Shown here: positions 28,729 through 38,692 of the stretch, piece after piece | Position numbering within the stretch: position 1 is the first letter of the stretch | Layout of the letters: each line of letters opens with the position of its first letter | From: Streptomyces sp. NRRL B-1140 | GTDB lineage: Bacteria > Actinomycetota > Actinomycetes > Streptomycetales > Streptomycetaceae | Direction: 5' to 3' | Assembly: GCF_001280065.1 (NCBI RefSeq) | Contig: NZ_LGEA01000097.1 | Coordinates: 1-64,000, forward strand | DNA: 64,000 nucleotides | Notes under the pieces: model-generated | The model's input: only the letters and a program-made list of their open reading frames with translations | Databases searched by the model: none | Told to the model about the DNA's origin: nothing | Program-made: the position numbers and the translations under genes

Positions 28729-31683
28729 TCACCCGTCGAGGGAAGCGAGTGCCTTCCTCATCAGCGCCGTCCGCTCGGCCGCCGCGGTGACGTGCTCCAG
28801 GCCGAAGCCCAGCAGCACCGTGTCGTCCGTGGTGACCGCGCCGTACGTCTGGAACAGGGCGCCGGTGCGGGCCCAGTCCTTGAGGACGGCCGGACTGCCC
28901 GCGGGCGGCCCGGCCGGCTTCCAGGCACCGAGCGAGGTCTCGAAGCCCTCGGTCTCCTTCGCCGTGCCGCCGACGACGAGCGAGGCGTCGTCGGCGAGGA
29001 CGCCGCGCCCGCCGCTGCCCGGGTCGGTGACGTAGCTGATGGAGAGTTCGACCGTCTTGCCGGCGTAGGCGCTCAGGTCGAAGTTCACCTGCTGCCAGCC
29101 GTTGGAGGCGCCGGTGAGGCTGTTCCACGTGCCGGTGGTGCCGGTCGCGGTGCAGCCGTCGGCGGCCACGGTCAGGTAGTGCTTCAGCCAGGGGTGCTCA
29201 CCCACGTAGAAGCCGCCCTGGCACTCCGTCGGCACGGCGGTCCTGGTGGCGCCGCCCGCCTCGGGAAGGGTCGTCCAGTCGTCGGCGCCCGCGGTGCGGG
29301 CCTCGACGATGACGTGGTCGTAGCCGGGCTCGGTGTCCCACAGCAGCTGGGTACGCAGGGTGGGCTTGTCGCCCCCGGGGACACCGGTGAGGTCCACGGT
29401 GCGGGTGAGGCGCTTGTAGGCGTCGTCGGTGTGGACGGCGGCGGCCATCGAGGAGCCCGCGTACGGGCCGTAGGGGCTGGCCGTGCCGGCGAACCGCCCG
29501 GCGCCCTCGCTCGCGAACTGGGGGAACGTGTCGGGGCGCAGTTCGTCGGAGGTGACGCTGTAGGTGCCGGCCTTGTCCAGCGGGTTGCCGGGGGCGGCAC
29601 CCAGCGGGCCGGAGACACCGCTCAGGTCGCCCGAGCCGGTGAAGCCGGTGGCCCCCGGCGTGGCGGTGCGGGTGTAGGCGCCCAGGTAGTACTGGCTGAA
29701 GTCGTTCGACAGCGCGCCGCCGCCGAGGTCGACGTTGCCGCCTGCCTGCTCACCGGCCTCGATCAGCCGGCCCCCCTCGTTGAGGTAGGCCCGAAGCTGG
29801 AGCTGGGTGGCGTTGCCCGGGACACTCGCGCCCGTGTAGTGGACGACGGTGCCGAAGTGGCTCAGGACGCCCAGTGCGTCCGGAGCCCCTTGCTCGGCCA
29901 CATCCCAGACGACGGCCTTGCGGCCGCTCGCCTTGAGCGCGTCCACGTACGTCTGTGCCTGCGTGGCGGTCGCACCCTCTTCGGCGATCACGAGGGTGTT
30001 CGCCCGGGGCCGCTCGGCGACGGTGTAGGTGAAGCGCTCACTGGAGAGCTTCTTGCCGTTCTTCGCCTCGCCGGTGAACCACACCTCGACCTTGTCGCCC
30101 GGCTCGCCGTCCTTGACCTTCGCCCGGTACTCGTCGAAGTAGAGGTTGTCCTCACCGCCGTAGGTCTCGCCGCCCTTCCAGGGCCTCAGCGCCATGTCCC
30201 AGGTGCGGCCGCCGTTGACGCGGTACTTGAGCTCCTTGTCGCGCACCGACTTCCGTACGACGACGGAGACCTCCTGGTCGGCGCCGCGGGAGTACGAGGT
30301 GGTGAACGCGGCCGGGGTGAAGTCGGCGGCACTCAGGCCGACCGCCGAGGACGGCCGGTCGGGGTGTGCGGCGGACTCGGCGACGGAGAGCGCGAACGGG
30401 ACGTTCTTGGCGAACTCCTGCTGGATCAGCTTCTCGTCGTCCGGGAAGGTGAAGACCGACTGGCAGTCGGAGGCCTTCCACTCGTCGTTCGGGTTCAGGT
30501 CCGAGGCCGTCTGACAGGTCGACATCTCGGGGGTGAACATCGCCAGGCCGTTGACGTTGGCCGCGTGGCCGTCCGCTTCACCGTTGGTCGTGTACAGCTC
30601 GGAGGAGAGCTGCGGGTGGTAGCCCGGGATCGCGGAGTTGTCGGGCGTGCCGGCGAGCGCCTCGTACACGACGTCGTCCGGGGTGTGCGTGGCGACCTGC
30701 CAGCCGACCCCGTAGAGGAGGAGTTCGGCGGCGGAGTGGTAGTTGATGCCGTACGTGAAGCCGATCCGCTTCTGGAAGGCGTCCAGGGCCTTCGTCTCCG
30801 GCTCGGAGTTCGGGCCCGCGCCGCGGTAGGTCTGGCTGGTGGGGTTGGGGGACGAGCCCTCGTCGTCGTAGCCCCACTTGTAGGCGAAGTTGCGGTTGAG
30901 GTCGACGCCGTCGCCGGTGGTGATGGCGCCGTCGCCGTTGACGTCCCGCAGGTTCTTGCGCCACTGGCGGTTGGCGGGGTCCGCGAAGGTGTAGTCGTAG
31001 CCGTCGGGGTTGGCCGACAGCAGGAACCACAGTTCGGTGGAGTCGACGACCTTCTTGACGCGCCGGTCCTTCTTGTAGTTGTCCAGGTAGTGGTGCATCA
31101 GACGCCGGGTCATCTCCGGCGTGATCCATTCGCGCGCGTGCTGGTTGGACATGTACAGGACCGAGGGTTTGGAGCCGTCCTTCGTCTTCTTCGCGCCCTT
31201 GGTGAGCTTCAGCGCGAGGATGTCCTGGCCCTTGATCGTCTTGCCGATGGAGACGACCTTGGTGAGGTCCGGGTGGTCCTGGGCGGTGCGCAGGAGCTCC
31301 TCCCGCAGGCCGCCCTTGCCGCTGTACGGGCGGAACACGCCCTCGGCGGCGTCCTCGACCCGGGCCGCGGCCCGGGTGGAGAGTTCGTGCTCGGTGAGGT
31401 CGACGCCCTCTTTCTCCAGCTTCTTCGCCTGCTGGTCCGTCAGGTAGACCTCGACGGTCGCGGTGCCCTTCTCCGGCACCCGCTCACTCAGTTCGTGGCC
31501 GTCCTGGCCGGCCGCCAGCAGCAGGGGTACCTGCTTCTGCGTGACGTCGGCGCGGAAGACCTTGACTTCCTCCGGGTCGGACAGGGCCGGGCTCCCGGGT
31601 CGTGCCTGGGCGATGGGTGCGAAGCTCGCTCCGCCGATCAGGAGCGCGCCGACAGCGAGGATCGATCTCGCTCTTCGTCTCAT
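28729..31683 (-). CDS. secreted M14 zinc carboxypeptidase with C-terminal accessory domains
   Basis: A 984-residue exported metallocarboxypeptidase. A Sec signal peptide (MRRRARSILAVGALLIG, cleavage near AQA) is followed by a propeptide, then the M14 catalytic domain (about 120-470). Zinc ligands are His182 and Glu185 in NQHAREW and His316 in NYHSAAE; the catalytic Glu is probably Glu386 in MFTPEMS. The C-terminal half has a ThuA/immune-inhibitor-like region and ends in a jelly-roll-like module (NFDLSAYAGKTVELSISYVTD). Its role is likely nutrient release from proteins. GGGGGG precedes the ATG at 31683. Confidence 0.9.
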   Translation of the reverse strand: MRRRARSILAVGALLIGGASFAPIAQARPGSPALSDPEEVKVFRADVTQKQVPLLLAAGQDGHELSERVPEKGTATVEVYLTDQQAKKLEKEGVDLTEHELSTRAAARVEDAAEGVFRPYSGKGGLREELLRTAQDHPDLTKVVSIGKTIKGQDILALKLTKGAKKTKDGSKPSVLYMSNQHAREWITPEMTRRLMHHYLDNYKKDRRVKKVVDSTELWFLLSANPDGYDYTFADPANRQWRKNLRDVNGDGAITTGDGVDLNRNFAYKWGYDDEGSSPNPTSQTYRGAGPNSEPETKALDAFQKRIGFTYGINYHSAAELLLYGVGWQVATHTPDDVVYEALAGTPDNSAIPGYHPQLSSELYTTNGEADGHAANVNGLAMFTPEMSTCQTASDLNPNDEWKASDCQSVFTFPDDEKLIQQEFAKNVPFALSVAESAAHPDRPSSAVGLSAADFTPAAFTTSYSRGADQEVSVVVRKSVRDKELKYRVNGGRTWDMALRPWKGGETYGGEDNLYFDEYRAKVKDGEPGDKVEVWFTGEAKNGKKLSSERFTYTVAERPRANTLVIAEEGATATQAQTYVDALKASGRKAVVWDVAEQGAPDALGVLSHFGTVVHYTGASVPGNATQLQLRAYLNEGGRLIEAGEQAGGNVDLGGGALSNDFSQYYLGAYTRTATPGATGFTGSGDLSGVSGPLGAAPGNPLDKAGTYSVTSDELRPDTFPQFASEGAGRFAGTASPYGPYAGSSMAAAVHTDDAYKRLTRTVDLTGVPGGDKPTLRTQLLWDTEPGYDHVIVEARTAGADDWTTLPEAGGATRTAVPTECQGGFYVGEHPWLKHYLTVAADGCTATGTTGTWNSLTGASNGWQQVNFDLSAYAGKTVELSISYVTDPGSGGRGVLADDASLVVGGTAKETEGFETSLGAWKPAGPPAGSPAVLKDWARTGALFQTYGAVTTDDTVLLGFGLEHVTAAAERTALMRKALASLDG

Positions 31684-31774
31684 GAACCCCCCTAGCGTGG
31701 GTCCGCCACAGCAGCGAACAGATGCCAGGCTCATGACAGAGCATGATCGAGTCAAGGGTGCCTCAGCGACACGC

Positions 31775-31820
31775 AAAAACCGGTGCCGGTCACCCAAATG
31801 GGCGCCGACACCGGCTTTTT
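31775..31820 (-). terminator. intrinsic terminator downstream of whiA
   Basis: AAAAACCGGTGCCGG (from 31775) pairs with CCGACACCGGCTTTTT (to 31820) with one mismatch, plus an inner CCC/GGG. On the minus strand the stem is followed by TTTTT, a classic Rho-independent terminator and uncommon in Streptomyces. It closes the uvrC-whiA cluster and may work both ways. Confidence 0.85.
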
Positions 31821-31834
31821 GACGTGGCGTGGGA

Positions 31835-32824
31835 TCAGCCCACCAGGTTGTCGGCGAGTTCCTCGCTGAGGTTCGCCTCCGTGCCCGGGATGCCGAGATC
31901 GGAGGCGCGCTTGTCGGCCATGGCCAGCAGGCGGCGGATCCGGCCTGCGACGGCGTCCTTGGTCAGCGGCGGGTCGGCGAGCGCGCCCAGCTCCTCCAGG
32001 GAGGCCTGCTTGTGCTCCATGCGCAGCCGGCCGGCGGCGGCGAGGTGCTCGGGCACGTCGTCGGCGAGGATCTCCAGCGCGCGCTGCACCCGCGCCCCGG
32101 CGGCGACGGCCGCGCGGGCCGAGCGGCGCAGGTTGGCGTCGTCGAAGTTGGCGAGCCGGTTCGCCGTGGCGCGCACCTCGCGGCGCATCCGGCGCTCCTC
32201 CCAGGCCAGCACCGACTCGTGGGCGCCGAGCCGTGTCAGCAGCGCGCCGATCGCGTCACCGTCGCGGACGACGACCCGGTCCACGCCGCGCACCTCGCGG
32301 GCCTTGGCGGCGATCGACAGTCGGCGGGCGGCGCCGACCAGGGCGAGCGCGGCCTCGGGGCCCGGGCAGGTCACCTCCAGGGAGGACGAGCGGCCCGGCT
32401 CGGTGAGCGAGCCGTGCGCCAGGAACGCGCCACGCCAGGCGGCCTCGGCGTCGCAGGTGGCCCCCGAGACCACCTGCGGGGGCAGGCCGCGGATCGGGCG
32501 GCCCCGCCCGTCGACCAGGCCGGTCTGGCGGGCGAGCTGGTCGCCGCCCGCCACCACCCGCACCACGTAGCGCGAGCCTCTTCGCAGCCCGCCCGGAGCC
32601 ATCACGATCAGCTCGGAGCCGTGGCCGAAGATCTCCAGGATGTCCCGCTTGAGACGGCGGGCCGCCATGGCCGTGTCCAGCTCCGCCTCGATCACGATCC
32701 GACCGCTCACCAGGTGGAGGCCGCCGGCGAACCGCAGGATGGCGGAGACCTCCGCCTTTCTGCAGCAGGTCCGGGTGACGGGGAGCCGGGAGATCTCGTC
32801 CTTCACCGCTGCCGTCATCGCCAT
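31835..32824 (-). CDS. whiA: sporulation regulator WhiA
   Basis: WhiA is a DNA-binding protein that, with WhiB, switches Streptomyces aerial hyphae to sporulation septation. The 329-residue protein starts [16 protein letters not shown] and matches the family throughout: an N-terminal LAGLIDADG-homing-endonuclease-like domain ([19 protein letters not shown]) and a C-terminal helix-turn-helix domain ([18 protein letters not shown] onward). The start overlaps the end of yvcK by ten bases. Its presence supports a sporulating actinomycete host. Confidence 0.97.
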   Translation of the reverse strand: MAMTAAVKDEISRLPVTRTCCRKAEVSAILRFAGGLHLVSGRIVIEAELDTAMAARRLKRDILEIFGHGSELIVMAPGGLRRGSRYVVRVVAGGDQLARQTGLVDGRGRPIRGLPPQVVSGATCDAEAAWRGAFLAHGSLTEPGRSSSLEVTCPGPEAALALVGAARRLSIAAKAREVRGVDRVVVRDGDAIGALLTRLGAHESVLAWEERRMRREVRATANRLANFDDANLRRSARAAVAAGARVQRALEILADDVPEHLAAAGRLRMEHKQASLEELGALADPPLTKDAVAGRIRRLLAMADKRASDLGIPGTEANLSEELADNLVG

Positions 32825-33900
32825 GGGCCGATCCTTCCATGCATCCGAAAAATACGGTCGTACGCGGCGGCCAACAGCTCCGGGTCGTGCCTCGGGGTCC
32901 CGTCGGGTCTGGCCACCGGCGCCAGCTCGACCGCGGCCCCGAACCGCTTGGCGGCATCGGTAAGGGAGTCGCGGTCGGGCACGGCGGCCTCGTCGGCCAG
33001 CACCACGTCCAGGGCGAGTTTAGGGGCGTGTCGTCCCAAAACCTCCAAATGACGCTGCGGGGAGAAGCCCTCGGTTTCTCCGGGCTGCGGCGCGAGGTTC
33101 AGGGAGAGTACCCGGCGGGCCTTCGTCTGCGTGAGCGCGTCCAGCAGCTCGGGCACGAGCAGGTGCGGAATGACCGAGGAGAACCAGGAGCCGGGGCCGA
33201 GCACCACCCAGTCGGCGTCCAGGACGGCCTCGACCGCCTCGGGCACGGCCGGCGGGTCGCACGGCACCAGGTGCACGGACTGCACCTCACCCGGGGTGAG
33301 GGCGACGGTCGCCTGGCCGCGGACCGTGTCGACATCCTCCGGGCGCTCCGGGTCATGGCCCTTGACCATGGCCTGGAGCTCCAGCGGCACGGCGGACATC
33401 GGCAGCACCCGGCCCTGGGCGCCCAGCAGCCGTCCGACCAGGTCGAGGGCCTGGACGTGGTCGCCGAGCTGCTCCCACAGGGCGACGATCAGCAGATTGC
33501 CGACCGCGTGCTCGTGCAGGTCGCCCTGGGACTGGAAGCGGTGCTGGATGACCCGGGCCCAGGTCTGGCCCCAGTCGTCGTCGCCGCACAGGGCGGCCAG
33601 GGCCTTGCGCAGGTCTCCGGGCGGCAGCACGCCCAGCTCGTCGCGCAGCCGGCCGCTGGAGCCGCCGTCGTCGGCCACGGTGACCACGGCGGTGAGGTCG
33701 CCCGTGATCCGGCGCAGCGCGGCGAGCGAGGCGGACAGGCCCATGCCGCCGCCGAGCGCGACGACCTTGGGCTGGGCGCCCCGGCGGCGCGGTCTGCCGC
33801 CCCGGGCCTCGGCGGGCCGGCCGCTCTTGCCGCCGGGGCTGCCCTTGCCCTCGGGCACCACTCGGCGCAGCCGGCTCAGCCGCGGTGTACGCGGTGTCAT
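32815..33900 (-). CDS. yvcK: gluconeogenesis factor YvcK/CofD-like, UDP-sugar-binding
   Basis: YvcK-family proteins bind UDP-N-acetylglucosamine and affect carbon metabolism and cell envelope growth. This 361-residue protein has the P-loop-like [18 protein letters not shown] (about 46-63), [14 protein letters not shown] and PGDLRKAL, and the later [16 protein letters not shown]. About 40 basic/Pro/Gly residues precede the core. Its ATG overlaps the rapZ stop (ATGA). The set uvrC-rapZ-yvcK-whiA is widely conserved in Gram-positive bacteria. Confidence 0.93.
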   Translation of the reverse strand: MTPRTPRLSRLRRVVPEGKGSPGGKSGRPAEARGGRPRRRGAQPKVVALGGGMGLSASLAALRRITGDLTAVVTVADDGGSSGRLRDELGVLPPGDLRKALAALCGDDDWGQTWARVIQHRFQSQGDLHEHAVGNLLIVALWEQLGDHVQALDLVGRLLGAQGRVLPMSAVPLELQAMVKGHDPERPEDVDTVRGQATVALTPGEVQSVHLVPCDPPAVPEAVEAVLDADWVVLGPGSWFSSVIPHLLVPELLDALTQTKARRVLSLNLAPQPGETEGFSPQRHLEVLGRHAPKLALDVVLADEAAVPDRDSLTDAAKRFGAAVELAPVARPDGTPRHDPELLAAAYDRIFRMHGRIGPWR

Positions 33901-34856
33901 TCGCGTCCCATGTCCCGGTGTACGACCACCGTCTCCACGCCCTCGGCGGCGAGCCGGGCGGCGAGCTTCTCCGACATCGCGACCGAGCGGTGCTTGCCGC
34001 CCGTGCAGCCCACGGCGATGGTCACGTAGCGCTTGCCCTCCCGGCGGTAGCCGGTGGCGATGAGCTGGAGGAGCTCCGTGTAGCGGTCGAGGAACTCCTT
34101 GGCACCGGGCTGGTTGAAGACGTACCCGGAGACCTCCTCGTTGAGGCCGGTGAACGGGCGCAGCTCCGGGACCCAATGCGGGTTCGGCAGGAAGCGGCAG
34201 TCGACGACGAGGTCGGCGTCGACCGGGAGGCCGTACTTGTAGCCGAACGACATGACCGTGGCCCGCAGCTCCGGCTCCTCCTCGCCCGCGAACTGGGCGT
34301 CCATCTTGGCGCGCAGCTCGTGGACGTTCAGACTGGAGGTGTCGATCACCAGGTCGGCGTCGCCGCGCAGCTCGCGCAGCAGCTCGCGTTCGGCCGCGAT
34401 GCCGTCGACGATGCGGCCGTCGCCCTGCAGGGGGTGCGGGCGGCGCACCGACTCGAAGCGGCGCACCAGGGCCTCGTCGGAGGACTCCAGGAAGACGATC
34501 CGCCGTGTGACGTTCTTCGCCTCCAGGTCGGCGAGGGACTCGCGGAGGTTGTCGAAGAAGCGGCGGCCGCGGACGTCGACGACGACGGCGATCCTCGCCA
34601 CGTTGCCCTGGGAGCGGGCGCCGAGCTCCACCATGGTGGGGATCAACGCCGGCGGCAGGTTGTCGACGACGAACCAGCCGAGGTCCTCCAGGCACTTCGC
34701 GGCCGTGGAGCGGCCGGCTCCGGACATGCCGGAGATGATCACCAGCTCGGGAATGGCCGCGTCCGGGACCTGGGCCTTGTCGTTGGGGGTGCCCGTACTC
34801 ACCTGTGCTCCGTCTCCGGCTTGCTCGTGTTGCCCGTCGTGCTCGTTCACATTCAT
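33897..34856 (-). CDS. rapZ: RapZ family nucleotide-binding protein (YvcJ)
   Basis: RapZ/YvcJ proteins bind nucleotides; in E. coli RapZ controls glucosamine-6-phosphate synthase RNAs, while the actinobacterial role is less clear. The 319-residue protein has Walker [13 protein letters not shown] (about 43-54), [12 protein letters not shown], and the C-terminal sensing domain with [14 protein letters not shown] hydrophilic N-terminal extension (1-36) is extra. The gene overlaps uvrC and yvcK by four bases on either side. Confidence 0.94.
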   Translation of the reverse strand: MNVNEHDGQHEQAGDGAQVSTGTPNDKAQVPDAAIPELVIISGMSGAGRSTAAKCLEDLGWFVVDNLPPALIPTMVELGARSQGNVARIAVVVDVRGRRFFDNLRESLADLEAKNVTRRIVFLESSDEALVRRFESVRRPHPLQGDGRIVDGIAAERELLRELRGDADLVIDTSSLNVHELRAKMDAQFAGEEEPELRATVMSFGYKYGLPVDADLVVDCRFLPNPHWVPELRPFTGLNEEVSGYVFNQPGAKEFLDRYTELLQLIATGYRREGKRYVTIAVGCTGGKHRSVAMSEKLAARLAAEGVETVVVHRDMGRE

Positions 34857-36937
34857 GTCTCCTGCCCCCGTCGTTCGTCCGGGGCGCCCGCTGCCACGGG
34901 TTCCCCACTGGAACCCATCGTGCCCGGTTCCTCTTCCATGATCTCTCCGGTCGCCGTGTTGACGGCGGGTGCGGCCGGAGCCGAGCGGGCGAGGGCCACG
35001 GCGATCGTCTCGGCCGTCTTGCGGCCTATGCCGGGGACCTCGCAGATCTGGTCGATCGTGGCGGATCGCAGTTTCTTCAACGAACCGAAGTGCTTCAGAA
35101 GTGCCTGCTTGCGTGTGTCCCCGAGGCCGGGAACGTCGTCCAGAGGGCTGGAGCGGAAGCGCTTGGACCGCTTGGCGCGCTGGTAGGTGATCGCGAACCT
35201 GTGGGCCTCGTCACGGACGCGCTGGAGCAGGTACAGGCCCTCGCTGGTGCGCGGCAGGACCACCGGGTCGTCGTCGCCGGGCAGCCAGACCTCCTCCAGG
35301 CGCTTGGCGAGGCCGCACACGGCGATGTCGTCGATGCCGAGCTCGTCCAGGGCGCGCCGGGCGGCCGCGACCTGCGGGGCGCCGCCGTCGACGACCACGA
35401 GCTGGGGCGGATAGGCGAATTTCCTCGGGCGGCCGTCGTCCTCGGTGGGGCCGGACCCGACGATCTCGCCTCTGCCGTCGATCTCGGGGGTCTCACGGGT
35501 CCCGGCGTTCTCGCCGTCCGTCCACTCCCCCGTCTTCTCCTTCTCGGCGAGGTAGCGCCGGAAGCGCCGGGTGATCACCTCGTGCATGGAGCGGACGTCG
35601 TCCTGCCCCGCGAAGCCCTTGATCTGGAAGCGCCGGTACTCGCTCTTGCGGGCCAGCCCGTCCTCGAAGACGACCATGGAGGCCACGACGTCGTCTCCCT
35701 GGAGGTGGGAGATGTCGTAGCACTCGATCCTGAGCGGGGCGCTGTCCAGGTCCAGGGCGTCGGCGATCTCCTCCAGGGCGCGCGAGCGCGTGGTCAGGTC
35801 GGAGGCACGCTTGGTCTTGTGCAGCACGAGCGCCTGCTGGGCGTTGCGCTCCACGGTCTCCATCAGCGCCTTCTTGTCGCCGCGCTGCGGGATGCGCAGG
35901 GACACGCCGGAGCCGCGCCGGCCGGTGAGCCACTCCTGGACCGGCTCGACGGGGTCGGGCAGGGCGGGGACGAGGACCTCCTTGGGGACCGCGTCACCGG
36001 TCTCCTCGCCGTACAGCTGCTGCAGGGCGTGCTCGACGAGGGCGCCGGTGGTGATCTCCTCCACCTTGTCGGTGACCCAGCCGCGCTGGCCGCGCACGCG
36101 CCCGCCGCGCACGTGGAAGATCTGGACGGCCGCCTCCAGCTCGTCCTCGGCGACCGCGATCAGGTCGGCGTCGGTCGCGTCGGCGAGCACGACCGCGTTC
36201 TTCTCCATGGCCTTCTTCAGGGCCCCGATGTCGTCGCGCAGCCGGGCGGCCCGCTCGTACTCCATCTCGTCGGCGGCCTCCGCCATCTGCCTCTCCAGCC
36301 GGCGGATGTACGTGTTGGTCCGGCCGGTCATGAAGTCGCAGAACTCGTCGGCCAGTTCGCGGTGCTCCTCGGCGGAGACCCGGTCCACGCAAGGGGCCGA
36401 GCACTTGCCGATGTAACCGAGGAGGCAGGGGCGGCCGGTGCGGGCGGCGTTCTTGAACACGCCCGCCGAGCAGGTGCGCACGGGGAAGACGCGCAGCAGC
36501 AGATCGACGGTGTCGCGGATCGCCCACGCGTGCGCGTAGGGACCGAAGTAGCGGACGCCCTTCTTCTTGTGACCGCGCATCACCTGCACGCGCGGGTACT
36601 CCTCGTTCATCGTGACCGCGAGGTAGGGGTAGCTCTTGTCGTCGCGGTACTTGACGTTGAACCGGGGGTCGTACTCCTTGATCCACGAGTACTCCAGCTG
36701 GAGCGCCTCGACCTCCGTGGACACCACCGTCCACTCCACGGACGCGGCCGTGGTGACCATGGAGCGGGTGCGCGGGTGCAGGCCTGCCAGGTCCTGGAAG
36801 TAGTTCGCCAGGCGCTGGCGCAGGCTTTTCGCCTTTCCGACGTAGATCACCCGGCGGTGCTCGTCACGGAACCTGTAGACCCCCGGCGAGTCGGGGATCT
36901 CACCCGGTTTGGGGCGGTAGCTGGAGGGGTCGGCCAT
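34853..36937 (-). CDS. uvrC: excinuclease ABC subunit C
   Basis: UvrC makes both incisions in nucleotide excision repair. The 694-residue protein has the GIY-YIG 3' nuclease domain ([18 protein letters not shown]), a four-Cys region, a UVR helical hairpin ([16 protein letters not shown]), the RNase H-like 5' nuclease domain with [12 protein letters not shown] and VVDGGAPQ, and tandem helix-hairpin-helix motifs ([18 protein letters not shown]). A RecA-NDp-like promoter ends seven bases before the ATG, predicting a leaderless, damage-induced mRNA. Confidence 0.97.
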   Translation of the reverse strand: MADPSSYRPKPGEIPDSPGVYRFRDEHRRVIYVGKAKSLRQRLANYFQDLAGLHPRTRSMVTTAASVEWTVVSTEVEALQLEYSWIKEYDPRFNVKYRDDKSYPYLAVTMNEEYPRVQVMRGHKKKGVRYFGPYAHAWAIRDTVDLLLRVFPVRTCSAGVFKNAARTGRPCLLGYIGKCSAPCVDRVSAEEHRELADEFCDFMTGRTNTYIRRLERQMAEAADEMEYERAARLRDDIGALKKAMEKNAVVLADATDADLIAVAEDELEAAVQIFHVRGGRVRGQRGWVTDKVEEITTGALVEHALQQLYGEETGDAVPKEVLVPALPDPVEPVQEWLTGRRGSGVSLRIPQRGDKKALMETVERNAQQALVLHKTKRASDLTTRSRALEEIADALDLDSAPLRIECYDISHLQGDDVVASMVVFEDGLARKSEYRRFQIKGFAGQDDVRSMHEVITRRFRRYLAEKEKTGEWTDGENAGTRETPEIDGRGEIVGSGPTEDDGRPRKFAYPPQLVVVDGGAPQVAAARRALDELGIDDIAVCGLAKRLEEVWLPGDDDPVVLPRTSEGLYLLQRVRDEAHRFAITYQRAKRSKRFRSSPLDDVPGLGDTRKQALLKHFGSLKKLRSATIDQICEVPGIGRKTAETIAVALARSAPAAPAVNTATGEIMEEEPGTMGSSGEPVAAGAPDERRGQET

Positions 36938-36944
36938 GTCTCAC

Positions 36945-36967
36945 ACCCTACTGGCGGGCACCGACAG
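36945..36967 (-). promoter_or_regulatory. RecA-NDp/PafBC-type promoter of uvrC
   Basis: Minus strand CTGTCGGTG (36967-36959), eight bases, TAGGGT (36950-36945). It matches TTGTCRGTG-N8-TANNNT at all but the first position. Only seven bases separate the -10 from the uvrC ATG. Confidence 0.7.
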
Positions 36968-37191
36968 TCAGGCGCGGCGGAGGGGCATGATCAGGGATCC
37001 GGCGGCAGGCAGTTTCCAACGGCATGGGCCGTGCGGGGGTTACGGCCCTTCGGGAGCGGGAATGTGGCTCACCCACGGCACACGTCGACGCCCGGCGGGC
37101 GGAGTCCGTGCCGGTGCAGGCACAGGTTGTCGGTGCGGACCGGCCGTTTCCGGTGGGGAGCGGGCGGGCCACGGGTCGGAGGGCTGCGCAG

Positions 37192-37353
37192 ATGAAGCGG
37201 ATGCGGATCGAGAAAACCCGGCGGACGGTCCGTGCCCGCCGGTACGCGGACGACCCGTTCGCGCTGCCCGACGCCCAGGACCCGCGCGATCCCGACATCG
37301 TGCGGGCCAAGCGCCTGGCCCTGAGGGAACAGGGCGGAAGCGACCACTCCTGA
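37192..37353 (+). CDS. small basic hypothetical protein
   Basis: A 53-residue protein, MKRMRIEKTRRTVRARRYADDPF onward, rich in Arg/Lys in its first half and with DPRDPDIVRAKRLALREQGG at the end. I do not recognise it. A good ribosome-binding site (GGAGGG, eight bases before the ATG) and a very strong terminator 16 bases after the stop support it as real. Longer upstream starts in the same frame are less convincing. Confidence 0.6.
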   Translation: MKRMRIEKTRRTVRARRYADDPFALPDAQDPRDPDIVRAKRLALREQGGSDHS

Positions 37354-37368
37354 CGGCACACGTCCATC

Positions 37369-37402
37369 GCGAACGCCCGGGGCGTGCGCCCCGGGCGTTC
37401 GC
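37369..37402 (+). terminator. terminator of the 53-residue gene
   Basis: A perfect 16-bp inverted repeat (GCGAACGCCCGGGGCG and its complement) around two bases, without T-run, as is common in Streptomyces. It probably also stops any leftward transcript. Confidence 0.8.
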
Positions 37403-37604
37403 ATGTCCGGACCGAGCCGGCCGGCAGGACGTGGGTCACTGTCCGGCATCAGGTGTTGTCGGGACCGGGTCAACACGCTTCAATGCGGGGGAACTCGGGC
37501 CCTGAACGACGGCGTACGCATGCGAAGACCTGCCCCGCGCCGGCGGGAGGGCCCCGCGCAAGCGGTCTGACCAGCCGTTGCCGACCCTGAGAAGAGGCCC
37601 CTGC

Positions 37605-38552
37605 ATGCCGCACGCCCCACAGCACGTGGACGTCGCCACCGCGGAACTGGAATCGGCCCTGCGGGGCGGCCCCTTCCACGTCGCCCTGCGGGCCGCGATC
37701 GCCGCCCGCGGCCTGCCCCTGCAGCGCGTGCAGCATCATCTGTCCCGCCACGGCGTGAAGGTCGGCGTCACGAGCCTGAGTTACTGGCAGCAGGGGGCCA
37801 GGCGCCCGCAGCGCCCCGAGTCACTGAGGGCCGTGCGCGCACTGGAGGAGATCCTGCAGCTTCCCGAGGAGTCGCTGATCCGGCTGCTCACCGAGTCCGG
37901 GGAGAGCCCGTCGGGGCCGCGGTCCGCCGCCCGCTCCTACCGCTCCCTCGTGGAGGCGTCCGGCGTCCTGGATCAGTTGCTGGCGGAGCTGGACTGCCCG
38001 CCGGACGGGGGCCTGCACTCCCTCGGCCACCACGAGCGGCTCCGGATCGGGGCGCGGCGCGAGCTGGCCGAGCGCGAGTCGCACCACATCGTGCGTGCCC
38101 ACCGGGACGGCATCGACCGTTTCGTCGCCGTCCACCACGGCGACCTGGGGGCCGTGCCGGAGCACATGCGGGTACACGCCCTGGAGAACTGCCGCACCGG
38201 ACGCGTCCGTTGGCACCGAGACACCGGGGTCCTCGCGGCCGAGCTGCTGTTCGACACCCGGCTGCGGGCCGGCGACACCTTCCTGTTCCGGTACGGCGTC
38301 GAGGACGGCACGGCGGGTCCGTCTTGCGAGTACGTGCGCGGCTTCGACTGCCCCGGCGGCCAGTACGCCCTCCAGGTGCGCTTCGACGCGGCAGCCGTGC
38401 CGGTGCGGTGCCACCGCTTCGCCCAGCCCTCGGCGGCGGCGCCGCGCAGCGGATGCCAGGACCTGGCGCTGAGCGGCCGGCACCGGTCGGTGCACCTGGT
38501 CGAGCCCCGGGTACGGGCGGGATTCCTCGGGATCGGCTGGGCCTGGGAGTAG
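37605..38552 (+). CDS. XRE-like helix-turn-helix protein, streptomycete orphan
   Basis: A 315-residue soluble protein. Residues about 25-90 look like an XRE/Cro-type helix-turn-helix: FHVALRAAIAARGLPLQRVQ, then VTSLSYWQQGARRPQRPESL. The remaining 200 residues contain many His/Arg and a beta-rich end (FLFRYGVEDG, GGQYALQVRFDAAAVPV) that I cannot assign. ATG at 37605 follows GAGAAGAGG. No partner gene is obvious; it is upstream of, and separate from, the LacI-kinase pair. Confidence 0.7.
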   Translation: MPHAPQHVDVATAELESALRGGPFHVALRAAIAARGLPLQRVQHHLSRHGVKVGVTSLSYWQQGARRPQRPESLRAVRALEEILQLPEESLIRLLTESGESPSGPRSAARSYRSLVEASGVLDQLLAELDCPPDGGLHSLGHHERLRIGARRELAERESHHIVRAHRDGIDRFVAVHHGDLGAVPEHMRVHALENCRTGRVRWHRDTGVLAAELLFDTRLRAGDTFLFRYGVEDGTAGPSCEYVRGFDCPGGQYALQVRFDAAAVPVRCHRFAQPSAAAPRSGCQDLALSGRHRSVHLVEPRVRAGFLGIGWAWE

Positions 38553-38604
38553 CCGGGCCGTCCGAGTCCCGGACGTCTTTCGCGCCGGCCCGGGACGTGA
38601 GCTG

Positions 38605-38632
38605 ACGTAAGCGATTGCGCAAACGTTTACGT
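38605..38632 (+). promoter_or_regulatory. candidate LacI-family autoregulatory operator
   Basis: Outer arms ACGTAA (38605-38610) and TTACGT (38627-38632) enclose overlapping palindromes TTGCGCAA (38615-38622) and AAACGTTT (38621-38628). Such A/T-flanked CG-centred palindromes are typical LacI-family operators. It lies 60 bases before the lacI-type gene. Confidence 0.6.
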
Positions 38633-38692
38633 GCGCCGCCGAGTGCGATACGTTCCCCGCCGGGGGCAGCCGAAGCACCGGAGGTGACGTTC

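Noticed and set aside
36948..37439. 163-codon leftward frame opposite the 53-residue gene
   Set aside because: It runs through the uvrC promoter and a 16-bp terminator stem; rightward gene has better signals.
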